Source of the DNA: Reinekea sp. G2M2-21
GTDB taxonomy: Bacteria > Pseudomonadota > Gammaproteobacteria > Pseudomonadales > Natronospirillaceae
Assembly: GCF_015687175.1 (NCBI RefSeq)
Contig: NZ_JADPQG010000001.1
Location: 1,612,001-1,676,000, forward strand
Direction of reading: 5' to 3'
Length of the DNA: 64,000 nt
The notes below the pieces were generated by a model. The model did no database searches and was not told the DNA's origin. It saw nothing but the letters and a program-made list of their open reading frames with translations. The position numbers and the translations under genes were made by a program. Within the stretch, counting starts at the first letter, position 1. The number at the start of each line of letters is the position of its first letter. Below are positions 1-9,412 of the stretch, piece by piece.

Positions 1-801
1 ATCGGCAGCTGAAACTTTTTCTTCACCTTTTGTGACAATTCCGGTTATGGCTTCCACCTGGCTGGCCATAAACACCAGATCCACAAGGCTGGCTTCCACT
101 TCTTTCACCAAGCCAGTCACCTTGTTAATGACCTGTCCGGTTAAATCCTGGAAGTCTTGAGCCATCAGAATTTCGGTCATGTTACCGGATAATTTGGAAG
201 CATCTTTATCCAGCCGTTTAAAGTAATCGTCGAGTCGCCAGTAGAGTTCCCGGAATTGATCTGGCGTCATATCACGCTGTACTAAACGCTCCCATTCGCT
301 TTTAAGTTCATTGGCTTCTTGCCTTAATGCGTCTGCAACCGGAAGGCTCTCTTCGACGAGATCAAGTGTTTTGTTGGCAGCCTTATCCGTCAGCTCTACG
401 ACGTAACCTAACCGATCCGTGGCATCAGTCATTTCAGAGACATCTTTATCTTTGGCGGAATCAATATGGAAGTTTGTGATGGCATCATGCAAGGCTCGGG
501 TCAAGCGTCCGACTTCTTGGTACAAACCGCGATCACGAACGTTTTGCATATCCTGTAATGTCAGCAAAGCGGAATCGAACTGACCGTTACTGATGTTGTC
601 ATGCAGTTCCATGGCCTTTTCACGCAACATAACCATGACGTCCTTGTGACCGTCAATAAATGGTGTCCGTGCATGTTGCAACTCAACGAGTACATTGATG
701 GCTTCTTCGATATTTCCCGAGTCAACATGTTGAAGAAGCACTGGTGCTTGCTCTTTCAGCATTGCGGTAAACTCATCCGGTGTCGGATTCTGTTCACTCA
801 T
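1..801 (-). CDS. cheZ: Protein phosphatase CheZ (3' end beyond window)
   Basis: CheZ dephosphorylates CheY-P and so resets the flagellar switch; it works in the cytoplasm next to the CheA/receptor arrays. The reading frame opens at an ATG at 801 and runs off the left edge after 267 codons. The middle contains LTRALHDAITNF and, near the visible end, the diagnostic AQDFQDLTGQV helix, which in characterised CheZ proteins carries the catalytic Asp and Gln that act on the CheY acyl phosphate. The C-terminal CheY-binding tail is not in the window. It lies just downstream of cheY on the same strand, the usual cheY-cheZ order of Pseudomonas and Vibrio. Identification is secure; only completeness is unknown. 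Confidence 0.93.
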   Translation of the reverse strand, partial: MSEQNPTPDEFTAMLKEQAPVLLQHVDSGNIEEAINVLVELQHARTPFIDGHKDVMVMLREKAMELHDNISNGQFDSALLTLQDMQNVRDRGLYQEVGRLTRALHDAITNFHIDSAKDKDVSEMTDATDRLGYVVELTDKAANKTLDLVEESLPVADALRQEANELKSEWERLVQRDMTPDQFRELYWRLDDYFKRLDKDASKLSGNMTEILMAQDFQDLTGQVINKVTGLVKEVEASLVDLVFMASQVEAITGIVTKGEEKVSAAD

Positions 802-836
802 AGCTACCCCCGCAATTTAAAACGACGTATTTACCA

Positions 837-1220
837 TCAACCCACACGTTCAAATATTTTTTCAATTTTTTCTTTGAGCGCGGCAGCGGTAAATGGCTTC
901 ACCACATAACCATTCACGCCAGCTTGGGCAGCGGCGACAATTTGGTCACGTTTCGCTTCAGCAGTTACCATCAATACCGGGACTGTCTTCAGGCGGTCAT
1001 CGGATCTGATTTTTTGCAAAAGCTCGATCCCTGTCATACCGGGCATATTCCAGTCGGTCACCACAAAATCGTAATCACCACTTTGCAACATAGGCCAGGC
1101 GGTTGAGCCGTCGTCAGCTTCATGCGTATTGGTAAAACCCAGGTCCCGCAACAAGTTTTTAACGATTCGACGCATCGTTGAAAAATCGTCGACTACCAGA
1201 ATTTTCATGTTTTTATCCAA
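837..1220 (-). CDS. cheY: Chemotaxis response regulator CheY
   Basis: Single-domain receiver of 127 residues that binds the flagellar switch when phosphorylated by CheA. The acid pocket Asp11/Asp12, phospho-acceptor Asp56 (in VVTDWNMPG), Thr86 and Lys108 (YVVKPF) are all present. The start is chosen as a TTG at 1220: an AGGAGG sits 5 bases before it, whereas the in-frame ATG four codons later (MKILVV) is about 17 bases from that ribosome site. The resulting N-terminus MDKNMKIL resembles Vibrio-type CheY. It is followed by cheZ and preceded by fliA with a gap of about 260 bases, in which I could not place a convincing promoter. Confidence 0.96.
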   Translation of the reverse strand: MDKNMKILVVDDFSTMRRIVKNLLRDLGFTNTHEADDGSTAWPMLQSGDYDFVVTDWNMPGMTGIELLQKIRSDDRLKTVPVLMVTAEAKRDQIVAAAQAGVNGYVVKPFTAAALKEKIEKIFERVG

Positions 1221-1481
1221 GATGACCTCCTATAGCCTTATCCGGACATGTGCTACTTAATTCATAATAGACCGTGCTAGCGGCCTATCCAGTTTTTCGC
1301 GGATTTAACCCCGTATCTGGAACGATTTCAATCCACTTTCTCCGCTAGCGTAGCATTAATGATCCGTTACAACTTTACGTTGTATCGACCATTGATAAAG
1401 AAAGTTAACCGTTATTGAAAAATAAAATCAGATACCGACTACTAATTGAACAGTTTGATTGAGAGTGGGAGACGGATGTAC

Positions 1482-2222
1482 TCAGGAGATCCAATCCCGC
1501 ATTTTGGAGCGCAGACGCAACGTTGCCTGAGAGTGGATTTGACTGACTCTGGACTCACTGACACCCAACACCGCACCAATCTCTTTTAAGTTCAGTTCTT
1601 CTTCGTAATACAGAGATAAAACAATCTGTTCCCTTTCCGGCAACGCCTTCATTGCCTCGATCAACTGATCATTCATTTGATCATTTTGATGACCTGTATG
1701 CGGTGCAATACCATCGCTGAGGTCCGCCCGACTGTCATGTTGATCCGCATGGGAATTTTCAACCAACTCTTCGAAACTAAACAGACGAGACCCCTGCGTA
1801 TCTTTAATCAGGGCATAATACTCATCGAGGCTGATATTGAGTTCTTGAGCAATTTCACTGTCGCTAGCATCCCGGCCTTCGCGCATTTCAATAGTGTGTA
1901 TGGCGTCTGAGATACGCCGGGAATTGCGGTGTACTGAACGTGGGATCCAGTCCCCTTTGCGAATTTCATCCAGCATTGACCCGCGGATCCGAATGCCAGC
2001 GTATGTTTCAAAACTCGCCCCTTTGGATTGATCGTAATTAGACGCAGCTTCAAAGAGTCCAATCATGCCGGACTGCACCAGGTCTTCCAATTGTACACTG
2101 TCGGGCAACCGCGCCAACAGATGATGTGCAATACGCTTGACCAGCACACCATACTGCTCGATCAATTGTTCGTAGTTCGGACTGCGTTTGGTCTCATACA
2201 TAGAATAATTCTGCACTGACAT
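1482..2222 (-). CDS. fliA: Flagellar sigma factor FliA (sigma-28)
   Basis: RNA polymerase sigma factor for late flagellar and chemotaxis genes, 246 residues. Region 2 is seen in QLEDLVQSGMIGLFEAA and FETYAGIRIRGSMLDEIRKGDW, and region 4 in LNLKEIGAVLGVSESRVSQI, both typical of FliA. The frame is open further upstream to 2336, but that stretch is the antisense-free tail of fleN in another frame; the ATG at 2222, one base after the fleN stop, gives the family-typical N-terminus. A second in-frame ATG lies at 2201. Tight spacing to fleN indicates translational coupling within the flhA-flhF-fleN-fliA unit. Confidence 0.95.
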   Translation of the reverse strand: MSVQNYSMYETKRSPNYEQLIEQYGVLVKRIAHHLLARLPDSVQLEDLVQSGMIGLFEAASNYDQSKGASFETYAGIRIRGSMLDEIRKGDWIPRSVHRNSRRISDAIHTIEMREGRDASDSEIAQELNISLDEYYALIKDTQGSRLFSFEELVENSHADQHDSRADLSDGIAPHTGHQNDQMNDQLIEAMKALPEREQIVLSLYYEEELNLKEIGAVLGVSESRVSQIHSQATLRLRSKMRDWIS

Positions 2223-2223
2223 T

Positions 2224-3048
2224 TCAAGCTGCCCCGGCACCCTGAATGAGTCGCTCCACAAAAAATTCCAGATTGCCTTTAGGTGTACTCGGCAAAGGCC
2301 ATGTCGCGACCCGCTGCGCCAAGGTACGGTAAGCAACCGCCGCTTTCGATCTAGGGTAGGCTTCTAACACCGCTTTCTGGCGCTGAACCGCTTTGCGTAC
2401 AGACTCATCCATGGGAATTGAGCCACAGTAATGCAGAGTGACGTCCAGAAAACGATCCGTCACTTTGGCCAGTTTATTGAATAACAATTGCCCTTCTTTG
2501 GGCGTTTTCACCATATTTGCCACCACCCGAAAGCGGTTCATGCGGCAATCCCGGTTCAACACTTTAATGAGAGCATAGGCGTCGGTAATAGAAGTTGGTT
2601 CATCGGTCACAACAACTAGAGCTTCCTGTGTTGCCCGCACAAAACTGGTCACCGTCTTGGAGATGCCCGCTGCCGTGTCGACAATCAACACATCCATATA
2701 ATCGGCTAATTCACTAAACGCCGTGATAATGCCAGCGTGCTCAAGCTCACCCAAGTTGGCCATGTGCTGCGTGCCGGATGAAGCCGGAATGATTTTGATG
2801 CCAGCAGGTCCATCGACCATCACGTCAGACAACCGTGCATCACCATTTAATACATCACTGATATTTCGGTTGACGGAAAGTCCGAGCAAAATATCGAGGT
2901 TCGCCAGCCCCAGATCCGCGTCCAACAGCACAACGCGCTTCCCCTGTTCTGCCAATGCGATGGCCAGGTTGACGGATACATTGCTTTTTCCTACGCCACC
3001 TTTACCGCCGGTGACTGCGACGACCTGTACTGGATTCAATCTATTCAT
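2224..3048 (-). CDS. fleN: Flagellar number regulator FleN (FlhG/MinD-like ATPase)
   Basis: MinD/ParA-type ATPase of 274 residues that limits flagellar number by antagonising the master activator FleQ and partnering with FlhF. The deviant Walker A motif GGKGGVGKS is at residues 14-22, the Walker B-like LLDADLGLANLDILLG follows, and VLIVDTAAGIS is the switch region. The C-terminus is expected to hold a membrane-targeting helix, which I did not delineate. It lies between flhF and fliA, its conserved place in polarly flagellated gammaproteobacteria. Cellular role is taken from the family. Confidence 0.94.
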   Translation of the reverse strand: MNRLNPVQVVAVTGGKGGVGKSNVSVNLAIALAEQGKRVVLLDADLGLANLDILLGLSVNRNISDVLNGDARLSDVMVDGPAGIKIIPASSGTQHMANLGELEHAGIITAFSELADYMDVLIVDTAAGISKTVTSFVRATQEALVVVTDEPTSITDAYALIKVLNRDCRMNRFRVVANMVKTPKEGQLLFNKLAKVTDRFLDVTLHYCGSIPMDESVRKAVQRQKAVLEAYPRSKAAVAYRTLAQRVATWPLPSTPKGNLEFFVERLIQGAGAA

Positions 3049-3156
3049 TACCTATTTTCCTTCAATTCCAATCAGTATAGATCAGCCTTCGAAAAATGCC
3101 GTCTCATGATGAAGAAAGTCGTTAAACGAGGTTTTTGACGGTCATTCGACCGATGA

Positions 3157-4491
3157 TCAACTCGCCGATGCCAATGCGGCTGGCTCATGTGTCAGCCCTT
3201 TAACCAGTCGCTGTATCAACTTTCTCGCGTCGGCGACTTCTATATCCTGTGGAATGCTTTGCCCGGTGGTGCAGTACCACAATGGCCATCGGTGCTTCAT
3301 GACTGGCTCAAGAACCCCGCCAAAACAAGATGATTCGTCCAGTTTTGACACAATCGTCCCTGTAAACACAGGATTTTTATGCAACGCAATAAACTGGTTC
3401 ACGGCGGAGTTCAACATGGTGGCGGGCAATACCAACAGCGTCTGCACACGATTGACAAGCTCACCGAAACTCATGATCTGATTCCAGTTGGCCAGTGCTT
3501 CGCTACTGCCACTGGTGTCAATCAACACCAACCGCTTACCCTTAAACGACTGTAATACCTTCGATAATGAATCTTTTTCGCGCATGGCCTTAAACGAAAC
3601 ACCCAGTATGTCAGAGACAGATTTCAGAATTTCCTGTCCGCCTACCTGATACCAGTCCATCGAGACAATTGCGACAGAATCAACACCGTAGTCTTTCACC
3701 GCATGAGCCGCAAGTTTCGCAATCGTGGTGGTTTTTCCCGCCCCTGTTGGTCCTGTTAAGGCAAACACGCCTCCGGTCGATAACGGTTCATACAGCGGAA
3801 CCGGCAACGCGGAAGCCAGCCTTCCCATCATCCTGCGCCAGTTCTGATCTAAGGAGTCTTCGCGGTCGTAATTCGCTAAGATTTTGCGGATCAACGAACC
3901 GCCGAATCCCAGGGTTTGTAATCGTGCTTCGAGCCGTTCATATTGTGGCGTCATTGTTGGTGCAGTGACGGGTTCCCGTAATTGATCTGTTTGTTCTTTA
4001 AGCAAATCCTTTAGACTGTCAATTTCCCGACGCAGCAGCGCAATATCTGCTTCAGCCATTCTCGTTGCCTGCTCCACGGGTTCAGATTGCTCGAATCGCG
4101 ATGTGTGACGGGTTTCCTCTGCCAGAACCTGAGGCGATCGACTGTTCTCTGTCTTTCTGGAATGCGTTGGAGCCACCGACATTTTCACGGGCGTTTTTAC
4201 GTCATCAAAGGCGGATTTATTTTTATCCGACATCACGCTGAATAATTGCTGCATTGTTTCTTTATCAAGCGACTCCGTTAACTGAGGATTCACCTTAATA
4301 ATGTCTGAATCATTTTTGGGCGGCTGATTTTGCTGATGTATTGAGAATTCCTGCTCATCGACACCCGCGACAATTTCCAGGCCATTGGCCAAACGCCGGT
4401 TCGACAAAATAACCGCTTCAGGCCCCAGGGTTTCGCTGATGGTTTTCAAACCGGCCTGCATATTTGCGGCAGTAAATCGTTTTATTTTCAT
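3157..4491 (-). CDS. flhF: Flagellar biosynthesis GTPase FlhF
   Basis: SRP-family GTPase of 444 residues that places the flagellum at the cell pole. The N-terminal B domain (MKIKRFTAANMQAGLK) is followed by a variable linker and an NG domain with P-loop LTGPTGAGKTTTIAKLAA. The G3 motif reads DTSGSSE rather than the common DTAG, and G4 reads SKLDE. The ATG at 4491 is chosen over an upstream ATG at 4506 that overlaps the flhA stop, because GAGGAA lies 7 bases before it and the protein then begins with the family MxxKRF start. It is coupled to flhA. Confidence 0.94.
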   Translation of the reverse strand: MKIKRFTAANMQAGLKTISETLGPEAVILSNRRLANGLEIVAGVDEQEFSIHQQNQPPKNDSDIIKVNPQLTESLDKETMQQLFSVMSDKNKSAFDDVKTPVKMSVAPTHSRKTENSRSPQVLAEETRHTSRFEQSEPVEQATRMAEADIALLRREIDSLKDLLKEQTDQLREPVTAPTMTPQYERLEARLQTLGFGGSLIRKILANYDREDSLDQNWRRMMGRLASALPVPLYEPLSTGGVFALTGPTGAGKTTTIAKLAAHAVKDYGVDSVAIVSMDWYQVGGQEILKSVSDILGVSFKAMREKDSLSKVLQSFKGKRLVLIDTSGSSEALANWNQIMSFGELVNRVQTLLVLPATMLNSAVNQFIALHKNPVFTGTIVSKLDESSCFGGVLEPVMKHRWPLWYCTTGQSIPQDIEVADARKLIQRLVKGLTHEPAALASAS

Positions 4492-4502
4492 CAATTCATT
4501 CC

Positions 4503-6722
4503 TCATTGACCGCCAACGGTCCCGACAATCGTGATGTGTTTGTTATCGGGTATTTCCTGGAAACTCAGTACTTTCAAATTGGGAACCCCATGTCGGACAA
4601 ATCGCGCCAGCAGCATCCGTAACGATGCGGAAACCAGTAATATGGCTGGCTTACCTTCACTGTCGAGTTTCTGAACCATCTCGGTCAATGAGTTCTGCAA
4701 TCGTTCAGCCATTCCCGGTTCCAGCGCAATACTGTCAAGATTTCCATCAGCACCTGCCTGTTGAACTGTCTTCTGCAATAACTGTTCCAGAGCACGATCC
4801 AGTGTCACCACCGGGATTTCTTTCTCGTTGCCGACAATGCTCTGAATAATCAAGCGGGCAAGACCCATACGCGCGGCATTCGTTAACACGCCGATATCCT
4901 GAGTCTTGGGTTGCTGATTGGTAATCGATTCTGCAATGGTTCGCATGTCGCGGATTGGTACCTGTTCAATTAACAGGTTTTGTAGCACTTTCAGTAATTG
5001 ACTTAAAGACAACGAGGTCGGCACTAACTCTTCCGCTAACTTAGGAGAGTTCTTACTCAACAAGTCGAGCATTTGCTGCACTTCCTCGTGTCCGAGCAGT
5101 TCATAAGCGTGTTGAGACAACACGTGGTTCACGTGCGTCGCCACAACAGTACTCGCGTCAACCACGGTATATCCCAACGTTTGAGCTCTGTCTTTCTCAC
5201 CTGCTACGATCCAGGTGGCCTCCAGGCCAAAGGCGGGATCTACTGTTTTAACACCATCCAACGGCCCAAAGACCTGCCCTGGATTTATAGCCAACTCTCG
5301 GTCGGGGTAAATCTCCCCATCCGCTACTGCGACGCCCATTAAGGTCAACTGATAAGCGTTGGGCATTAAATCAAGATTGTCCCGGATATGAATAGATGGC
5401 ACCAGAAATCCCAATTCCTGGGATAACTTTTTACGGATGCCTTTTATGCGACCCAGCAATTGCCCACCCTGTGAACGGTCCACGAGCGGTATGAGTCTAT
5501 AACCCACCTCAAGACCAATAACATCAACCGGCTGCACATCATCCCAGCTAAGCTCTTTTGTCTCTTGAGGTACATCGGAAATTGGCGGCGGTCCTTCGAG
5601 TTTTTTAGCGCCCGGACGTGTAGGACCTGAAAGTGCGTTAGCGGTTTTCATCGGCAACAATGTCTCGCCGGCATCGGTCCGTTCTTTCAAGACAATCCAC
5701 AACGCGCCTGCGGCAGAAATAAAAGCCAAACTCAAAAACACAAAGTGAGGCATGCCGGGCAAAATACCCATAACAAACAACACAAATGAGGTAATACCCA
5801 GAGCCCGGGGAGTGGAAAACATCTGCGTTAAAATCTGGTCGCCCATCTCTTCACTGCTACTGTTTCGGGTCACCATGATGGCGGCCGCAACCGATAGCAA
5901 TAACGAAGGGATCTGCGCTACCAGACCGTCACCGATGGTTAATAAAGCGTATTTCTGTACCGCGTCATTAAACTCAAGGTTGTGCTGCATGATGCCAATC
6001 AGCAGGCCGCCCACGATATTAATGACCAGAATCAGAATACCGGCGACGGCGTCACCACGAACAAACTTTGACGCACCGTCCATAGAGCCATAAAAATCAG
6101 CTTCCTGCGCAATCTCGGCACGCCTGGCTTTTGCAGTATCGGCGTCGATCAATCCTGCGTTCAGATCGGCATCAATAGCCATTTGTTTGCCGGGCATGGC
6201 ATCCAGCGTAAAACGAGCACTGACTTCAGATACCCGCCCGGCACCTTTAGTCACTACCACAAAGTTAATGATCATCAGAATCGCGAAAACAACCAACCCG
6301 ACCGCGTAGTTACCACCAATCAGCACTTCACCAAAGGATTCAATCACCTTTCCAGCAGCGTCACCGCCCTCGTGCCCGTACATCAGAACGACACGGGTAG
6401 AAGCAACGTTTAAAGACAACCGCATCAGAGTTGCAACCAGAATGATGCTGGGAAAGACAGCGAAGTCGAGTGGCCGCAAAACATAAATTGTGACCAACAG
6501 AACTACGATAGATAAGGCAATATTGAAGGTAAAAAAGGTATCCAAAATTAATGTCGGCACGGGTAAGGTCATCAGACCCAATAACATTAATAACAGGATA
6601 GGAACGCCCAGCAACCGCTGACCGGCTAACTGGGCGCCGTGACGTGTATTCTTAAAAACTGCCTGGCCGTCTACATTGCGGATGTGGGCGCCAGCATTAC
6701 GAACATTATCGAAAATAGCCAT
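4503..6722 (-). CDS. flhA: Flagellar export gate protein FlhA
   Basis: Inner-membrane export-gate subunit of the flagellar type III apparatus, 739 residues and slightly longer than the usual 690-700. About eight hydrophobic segments occupy roughly residues 35-360. The FHIPEP-family loop (RLSLNVASTRVVL and the following MYGHEGGDAAG) is at about 110-140, and a cytoplasmic domain of about 340 residues follows. No flhB or fliR lies upstream: the next gene is a GH31 glucosidase with its own terminator, so flhA heads its transcription unit. The candidate sigma-54 promoter at 6761-6780 fits the FleQ/RpoN control known for this operon in pseudomonads. Confidence 0.97.
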   Translation of the reverse strand: MAIFDNVRNAGAHIRNVDGQAVFKNTRHGAQLAGQRLLGVPILLLMLLGLMTLPVPTLILDTFFTFNIALSIVVLLVTIYVLRPLDFAVFPSIILVATLMRLSLNVASTRVVLMYGHEGGDAAGKVIESFGEVLIGGNYAVGLVVFAILMIINFVVVTKGAGRVSEVSARFTLDAMPGKQMAIDADLNAGLIDADTAKARRAEIAQEADFYGSMDGASKFVRGDAVAGILILVINIVGGLLIGIMQHNLEFNDAVQKYALLTIGDGLVAQIPSLLLSVAAAIMVTRNSSSEEMGDQILTQMFSTPRALGITSFVLFVMGILPGMPHFVFLSLAFISAAGALWIVLKERTDAGETLLPMKTANALSGPTRPGAKKLEGPPPISDVPQETKELSWDDVQPVDVIGLEVGYRLIPLVDRSQGGQLLGRIKGIRKKLSQELGFLVPSIHIRDNLDLMPNAYQLTLMGVAVADGEIYPDRELAINPGQVFGPLDGVKTVDPAFGLEATWIVAGEKDRAQTLGYTVVDASTVVATHVNHVLSQHAYELLGHEEVQQMLDLLSKNSPKLAEELVPTSLSLSQLLKVLQNLLIEQVPIRDMRTIAESITNQQPKTQDIGVLTNAARMGLARLIIQSIVGNEKEIPVVTLDRALEQLLQKTVQQAGADGNLDSIALEPGMAERLQNSLTEMVQKLDSEGKPAILLVSASLRMLLARFVRHGVPNLKVLSFQEIPDNKHITIVGTVGGQ

Positions 6723-6760
6723 TCGTCAAATTTCAGTCAACTGCAAGGAATTAACTGAGA

Positions 6761-6780
6761 CATCGCAAAGATCAGGCCAA
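6761..6780 (-). promoter_or_regulatory. Candidate sigma-54 promoter of the flhA operon
   Basis: On the minus strand TTGGCCTGATCTTTGCGATG has GG and GC elements 12 bases apart and the TGGC-N7-TTGC spacing of RpoN promoters. The GC lies about 43 bases before the flhA ATG, predicting a leader of about 30 bases. The CAC after GG is degenerate. FleQ/RpoN control of flhA is established in Pseudomonas; its use here is inferred. Confidence 0.5.
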
Positions 6781-6821
6781 ATTCAACGAAACCTCACACT
6801 TCAACGCTAACCTCTACTAAC

Positions 6822-6857
6822 AAAAAATGACCAGCCCTTTGATGAAGCCTTGCTGGT
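6822..6857 (-). terminator. Terminator of the GH31 gene
   Basis: An ACCAGC/GCTGGT stem begins 4 bases after the GH31 stop on the minus strand and is followed by six T residues. It separates the glucosidase from flhA. Confidence 0.6.
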
Positions 6858-6861
6858 TGGA

Positions 6862-9204
6862 CTATAACCACTGTGACGGTTTGACGTATTCGAGTTTGCA
6901 ACGCAAACCGTCTATCGTTGATTTACCGTCAAAGACCTCACCGTTCAGTAACATTTTCTTTCCCCGCCAAGCGAGAGGAACACCAATGACAATTTGCTGC
7001 CATTGGGGCCGATAATGAGAGCGATCCAGTGAAACATGACACTCAATTTGCTTATCCAGACAGTGATAGCCAAACGATAACCGAGCGTAGCGGTTTTTCA
7101 TTGGGTCGGCTGTTAGACCATCGTCATCCCGATACAGAATCCGATTGTCGATTTCGCCCGCAACAATCAACAGTCGCAATTCTTTTAAAGGTTTAGCGGT
7201 GGAATGTCGATAAGGCGCCAACGGCACGATGGCTCCAGTGCGCAAAAATACTGGAATATCATCAATACCCGTTTCCGCCAGAACGTATTGCAGCCCGTCA
7301 AAGTGTTGATCACTGTAAACACTCAACCAGCGACCCTTCGGCAACCAAACTGCTCGCGCGCTGGTTCCTGGCGAGACGATGGGTGCGACGAGAAAATTAT
7401 CACCAACAAAGAATTGATCATTGGCATTATGGCATTCAGATACCTTGTCGTCCGCCCATAACATGGGCCGCATCACTGGAACCCCAACTTCATGTGCGTC
7501 CCGCATTAGCTGATACAAGTACGGTAACATTTTGTAGCGACGATGCATCGCAGTGCGTATCGCTGGCGTCCAATTATCGCCAAACGACCAGGGCTCCTGG
7601 GCTACCTGACTAATAGAGCAATGATTACGCATGAATGGATAGAAGACCCCTAATTGCATCCATCGGGTGAATAATTCCGGGCGGGTGTCATTCATAAACC
7701 CGCCAATATCAACTCCGGCAAACGCAACGCCAGACAGCCCCAGATTCAGCAACATTGGTACACTCAGACGGAGATGCTCCCAAGATGAACGGTTATCACC
7801 TGTCCATACCGTGGCACAGCGCTGAATGCCCGCGTAGCCGGCCCGAGTCAAAACAAAAGGTCGCTGGCCGCACTGTTCAATGATGGCTTGCTGGGTAGCT
7901 TCCGACATTAACAGGCCATAAGCGTTATGAACGGCCTCGTGCTCTACCCGAAAACCATCGTACAGGTGAGTCGCGTCAGCATCGATCGTCATCCGCTCAT
8001 TAAACACGGCTGGCTCATTCATGTCGTTCCAGATACCCTGAACGCCCATATCGGTGAAATAACGATGCAACTCTTTCCACCACTTGCGGACGTCAGACTG
8101 ATAAAAATCTGGCCACGCCGATTCACCGGGCCAAACTTGGCCTTTCCAGACATCCCCTTGTGCCGAATGCGTAAAATAATCGGCACTGACGCCCTGCTGA
8201 TAAATCCGATACTCAGGGTCAACTTTAACGCCAGGATCGACAATTGGGACCAGACGAACACCCTGCGTCAACAAATCGTCGACGAGTTCCGGCGCTTTCT
8301 GAAAATGCTCAGGGTGGAAGGTGAAGACCCGGTATCCATCCATGTACATGATATCGAGATAAATAGCATCCACCGGCATGTCATGCTGGATGAACCCCTG
8401 AACGACGTCGCGGACTTGCTGCTCTGTTTCGTAAGAGTGGCGCGATTGATGGTACCCCAACGCCCATTTGGGCGGTAAATACGGACGGCCCGTTAACCGT
8501 GTATAGCCGTCAAGTACATCAGATATCTTTTCACCCGAAAATATATAAAGATCGATGGCACCTGCTTGAACACTGATACACAACTCATCAGTCAAACTCA
8601 AATCCAGTACAACCCGTCCGGGGTTATCCACAAACAAGCCCATCCACCCTTGATCAGTCGATACAACCATAAACGGAATGGACTGGTACAGTTCATCATT
8701 GGCGTCAGTATGTGGTTCGAATACGTCGGAATTCCAGAATGACCATCGTCTTCCCTGCTTATTTAATTCACCTGTTTTCTCGCCTAATCCATAGACAGGC
8801 CATTGATCGGGCAGCTTCAAATACAAATGACTCCAACCCGCCTCATCGCAATACAGGCCGCGTGAGGTGCCAATACCTTGACCATGTCGATGAATAGCCA
8901 CTTGCCATTGGGCCCCTGGCAACCAAGACCACTCAATCTGATTCAAAGCGTTCGCGGGCATGACCGGCAATTGATCCGGCAACACCGCAAAGGATGACCC
9001 AAGAGGAATGCCGGTACAAACCCTCATAACGTAGGGTCCCATCTGGCTGACAAGTACCGGATGGCTTTCGTGTTGAACCCGAGCAAATTGAGCGCCGGTT
9101 ATCGGTACACCATAGTTTTCAATTCGGGTTTGCTTGGGTCGGCCTTGCCCTAAAACCAATTCAGGTTGCACGGCTAGACTAGACTGCGTATCGAGGTCCG
9201 TCAT
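6862..9204 (-). CDS. GH31 family alpha-glucosidase
   Basis: Glycoside hydrolase family 31 enzyme of about 780 residues, predicted to remove terminal alpha-linked glucose from oligosaccharides. The nucleophile signature GIWNDMNEP is at about residue 394, and TGDNRSSWEHL downstream holds the acid/base Asp. FAGVDIGGF and FYPFMRNH are further family marks. No signal peptide is visible, so it is probably cytoplasmic. The start is uncertain: the ATG at 9204 (MTDLDTQSS) is preferred, but a GTG at 9237 adds 11 residues, and neither has a strong ribosome site. It is alone between flhA and an acyl-CoA synthetase, without transporter or regulator. GH31 also contains alpha-xylosidases, so substrate is not settled. 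Confidence 0.88.
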   Translation of the reverse strand: MTDLDTQSSLAVQPELVLGQGRPKQTRIENYGVPITGAQFARVQHESHPVLVSQMGPYVMRVCTGIPLGSSFAVLPDQLPVMPANALNQIEWSWLPGAQWQVAIHRHGQGIGTSRGLYCDEAGWSHLYLKLPDQWPVYGLGEKTGELNKQGRRWSFWNSDVFEPHTDANDELYQSIPFMVVSTDQGWMGLFVDNPGRVVLDLSLTDELCISVQAGAIDLYIFSGEKISDVLDGYTRLTGRPYLPPKWALGYHQSRHSYETEQQVRDVVQGFIQHDMPVDAIYLDIMYMDGYRVFTFHPEHFQKAPELVDDLLTQGVRLVPIVDPGVKVDPEYRIYQQGVSADYFTHSAQGDVWKGQVWPGESAWPDFYQSDVRKWWKELHRYFTDMGVQGIWNDMNEPAVFNERMTIDADATHLYDGFRVEHEAVHNAYGLLMSEATQQAIIEQCGQRPFVLTRAGYAGIQRCATVWTGDNRSSWEHLRLSVPMLLNLGLSGVAFAGVDIGGFMNDTRPELFTRWMQLGVFYPFMRNHCSISQVAQEPWSFGDNWTPAIRTAMHRRYKMLPYLYQLMRDAHEVGVPVMRPMLWADDKVSECHNANDQFFVGDNFLVAPIVSPGTSARAVWLPKGRWLSVYSDQHFDGLQYVLAETGIDDIPVFLRTGAIVPLAPYRHSTAKPLKELRLLIVAGEIDNRILYRDDDGLTADPMKNRYARLSFGYHCLDKQIECHVSLDRSHYRPQWQQIVIGVPLAWRGKKMLLNGEVFDGKSTIDGLRCKLEYVKPSQWL

Positions 9205-9333
9205 AAGGTTCCATTCATTGTTTTTTTTATTGGTCACTATCGTAACGACGAACCGGAAATTGACACAGGCGGAATCTCAGAACAGGTTGATTGCGAAAAG
9301 TTGAGTTAGGCTGGGGGTTGAGATGGCTGTAAA

Positions 9334-9365
9334 ACCCCAATGCCTGGCTGAGCAGGCATTGGGGT
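9334..9365 (-). terminator. Terminator of the acyl-CoA synthetase gene
   Basis: A perfect 12-bp stem (ACCCCAATGCCT with its complement, 8-base loop) is followed on the minus strand by TTT and lies 48 bases beyond the 9413 stop. Confidence 0.75.
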
Positions 9366-9412
9366 ACACATTAGAAGCATTTTTGACACGCTGTTGGTGC
9401 TCTGGCCCCTAT

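Noticed and set aside
1221-1481. A possible sigma-28 promoter and two copies of GCTAGCGG-like palindromes before cheY
   Set aside because: TAAAGTTG is present but no acceptable GCCGATAA lies at the right distance; the palindromes are too short to interpret.
7927-8478. A 183-codon plus-strand frame inside the GH31 gene
   Set aside because: It is the complement of the conserved catalytic region of GH31; no family resemblance.
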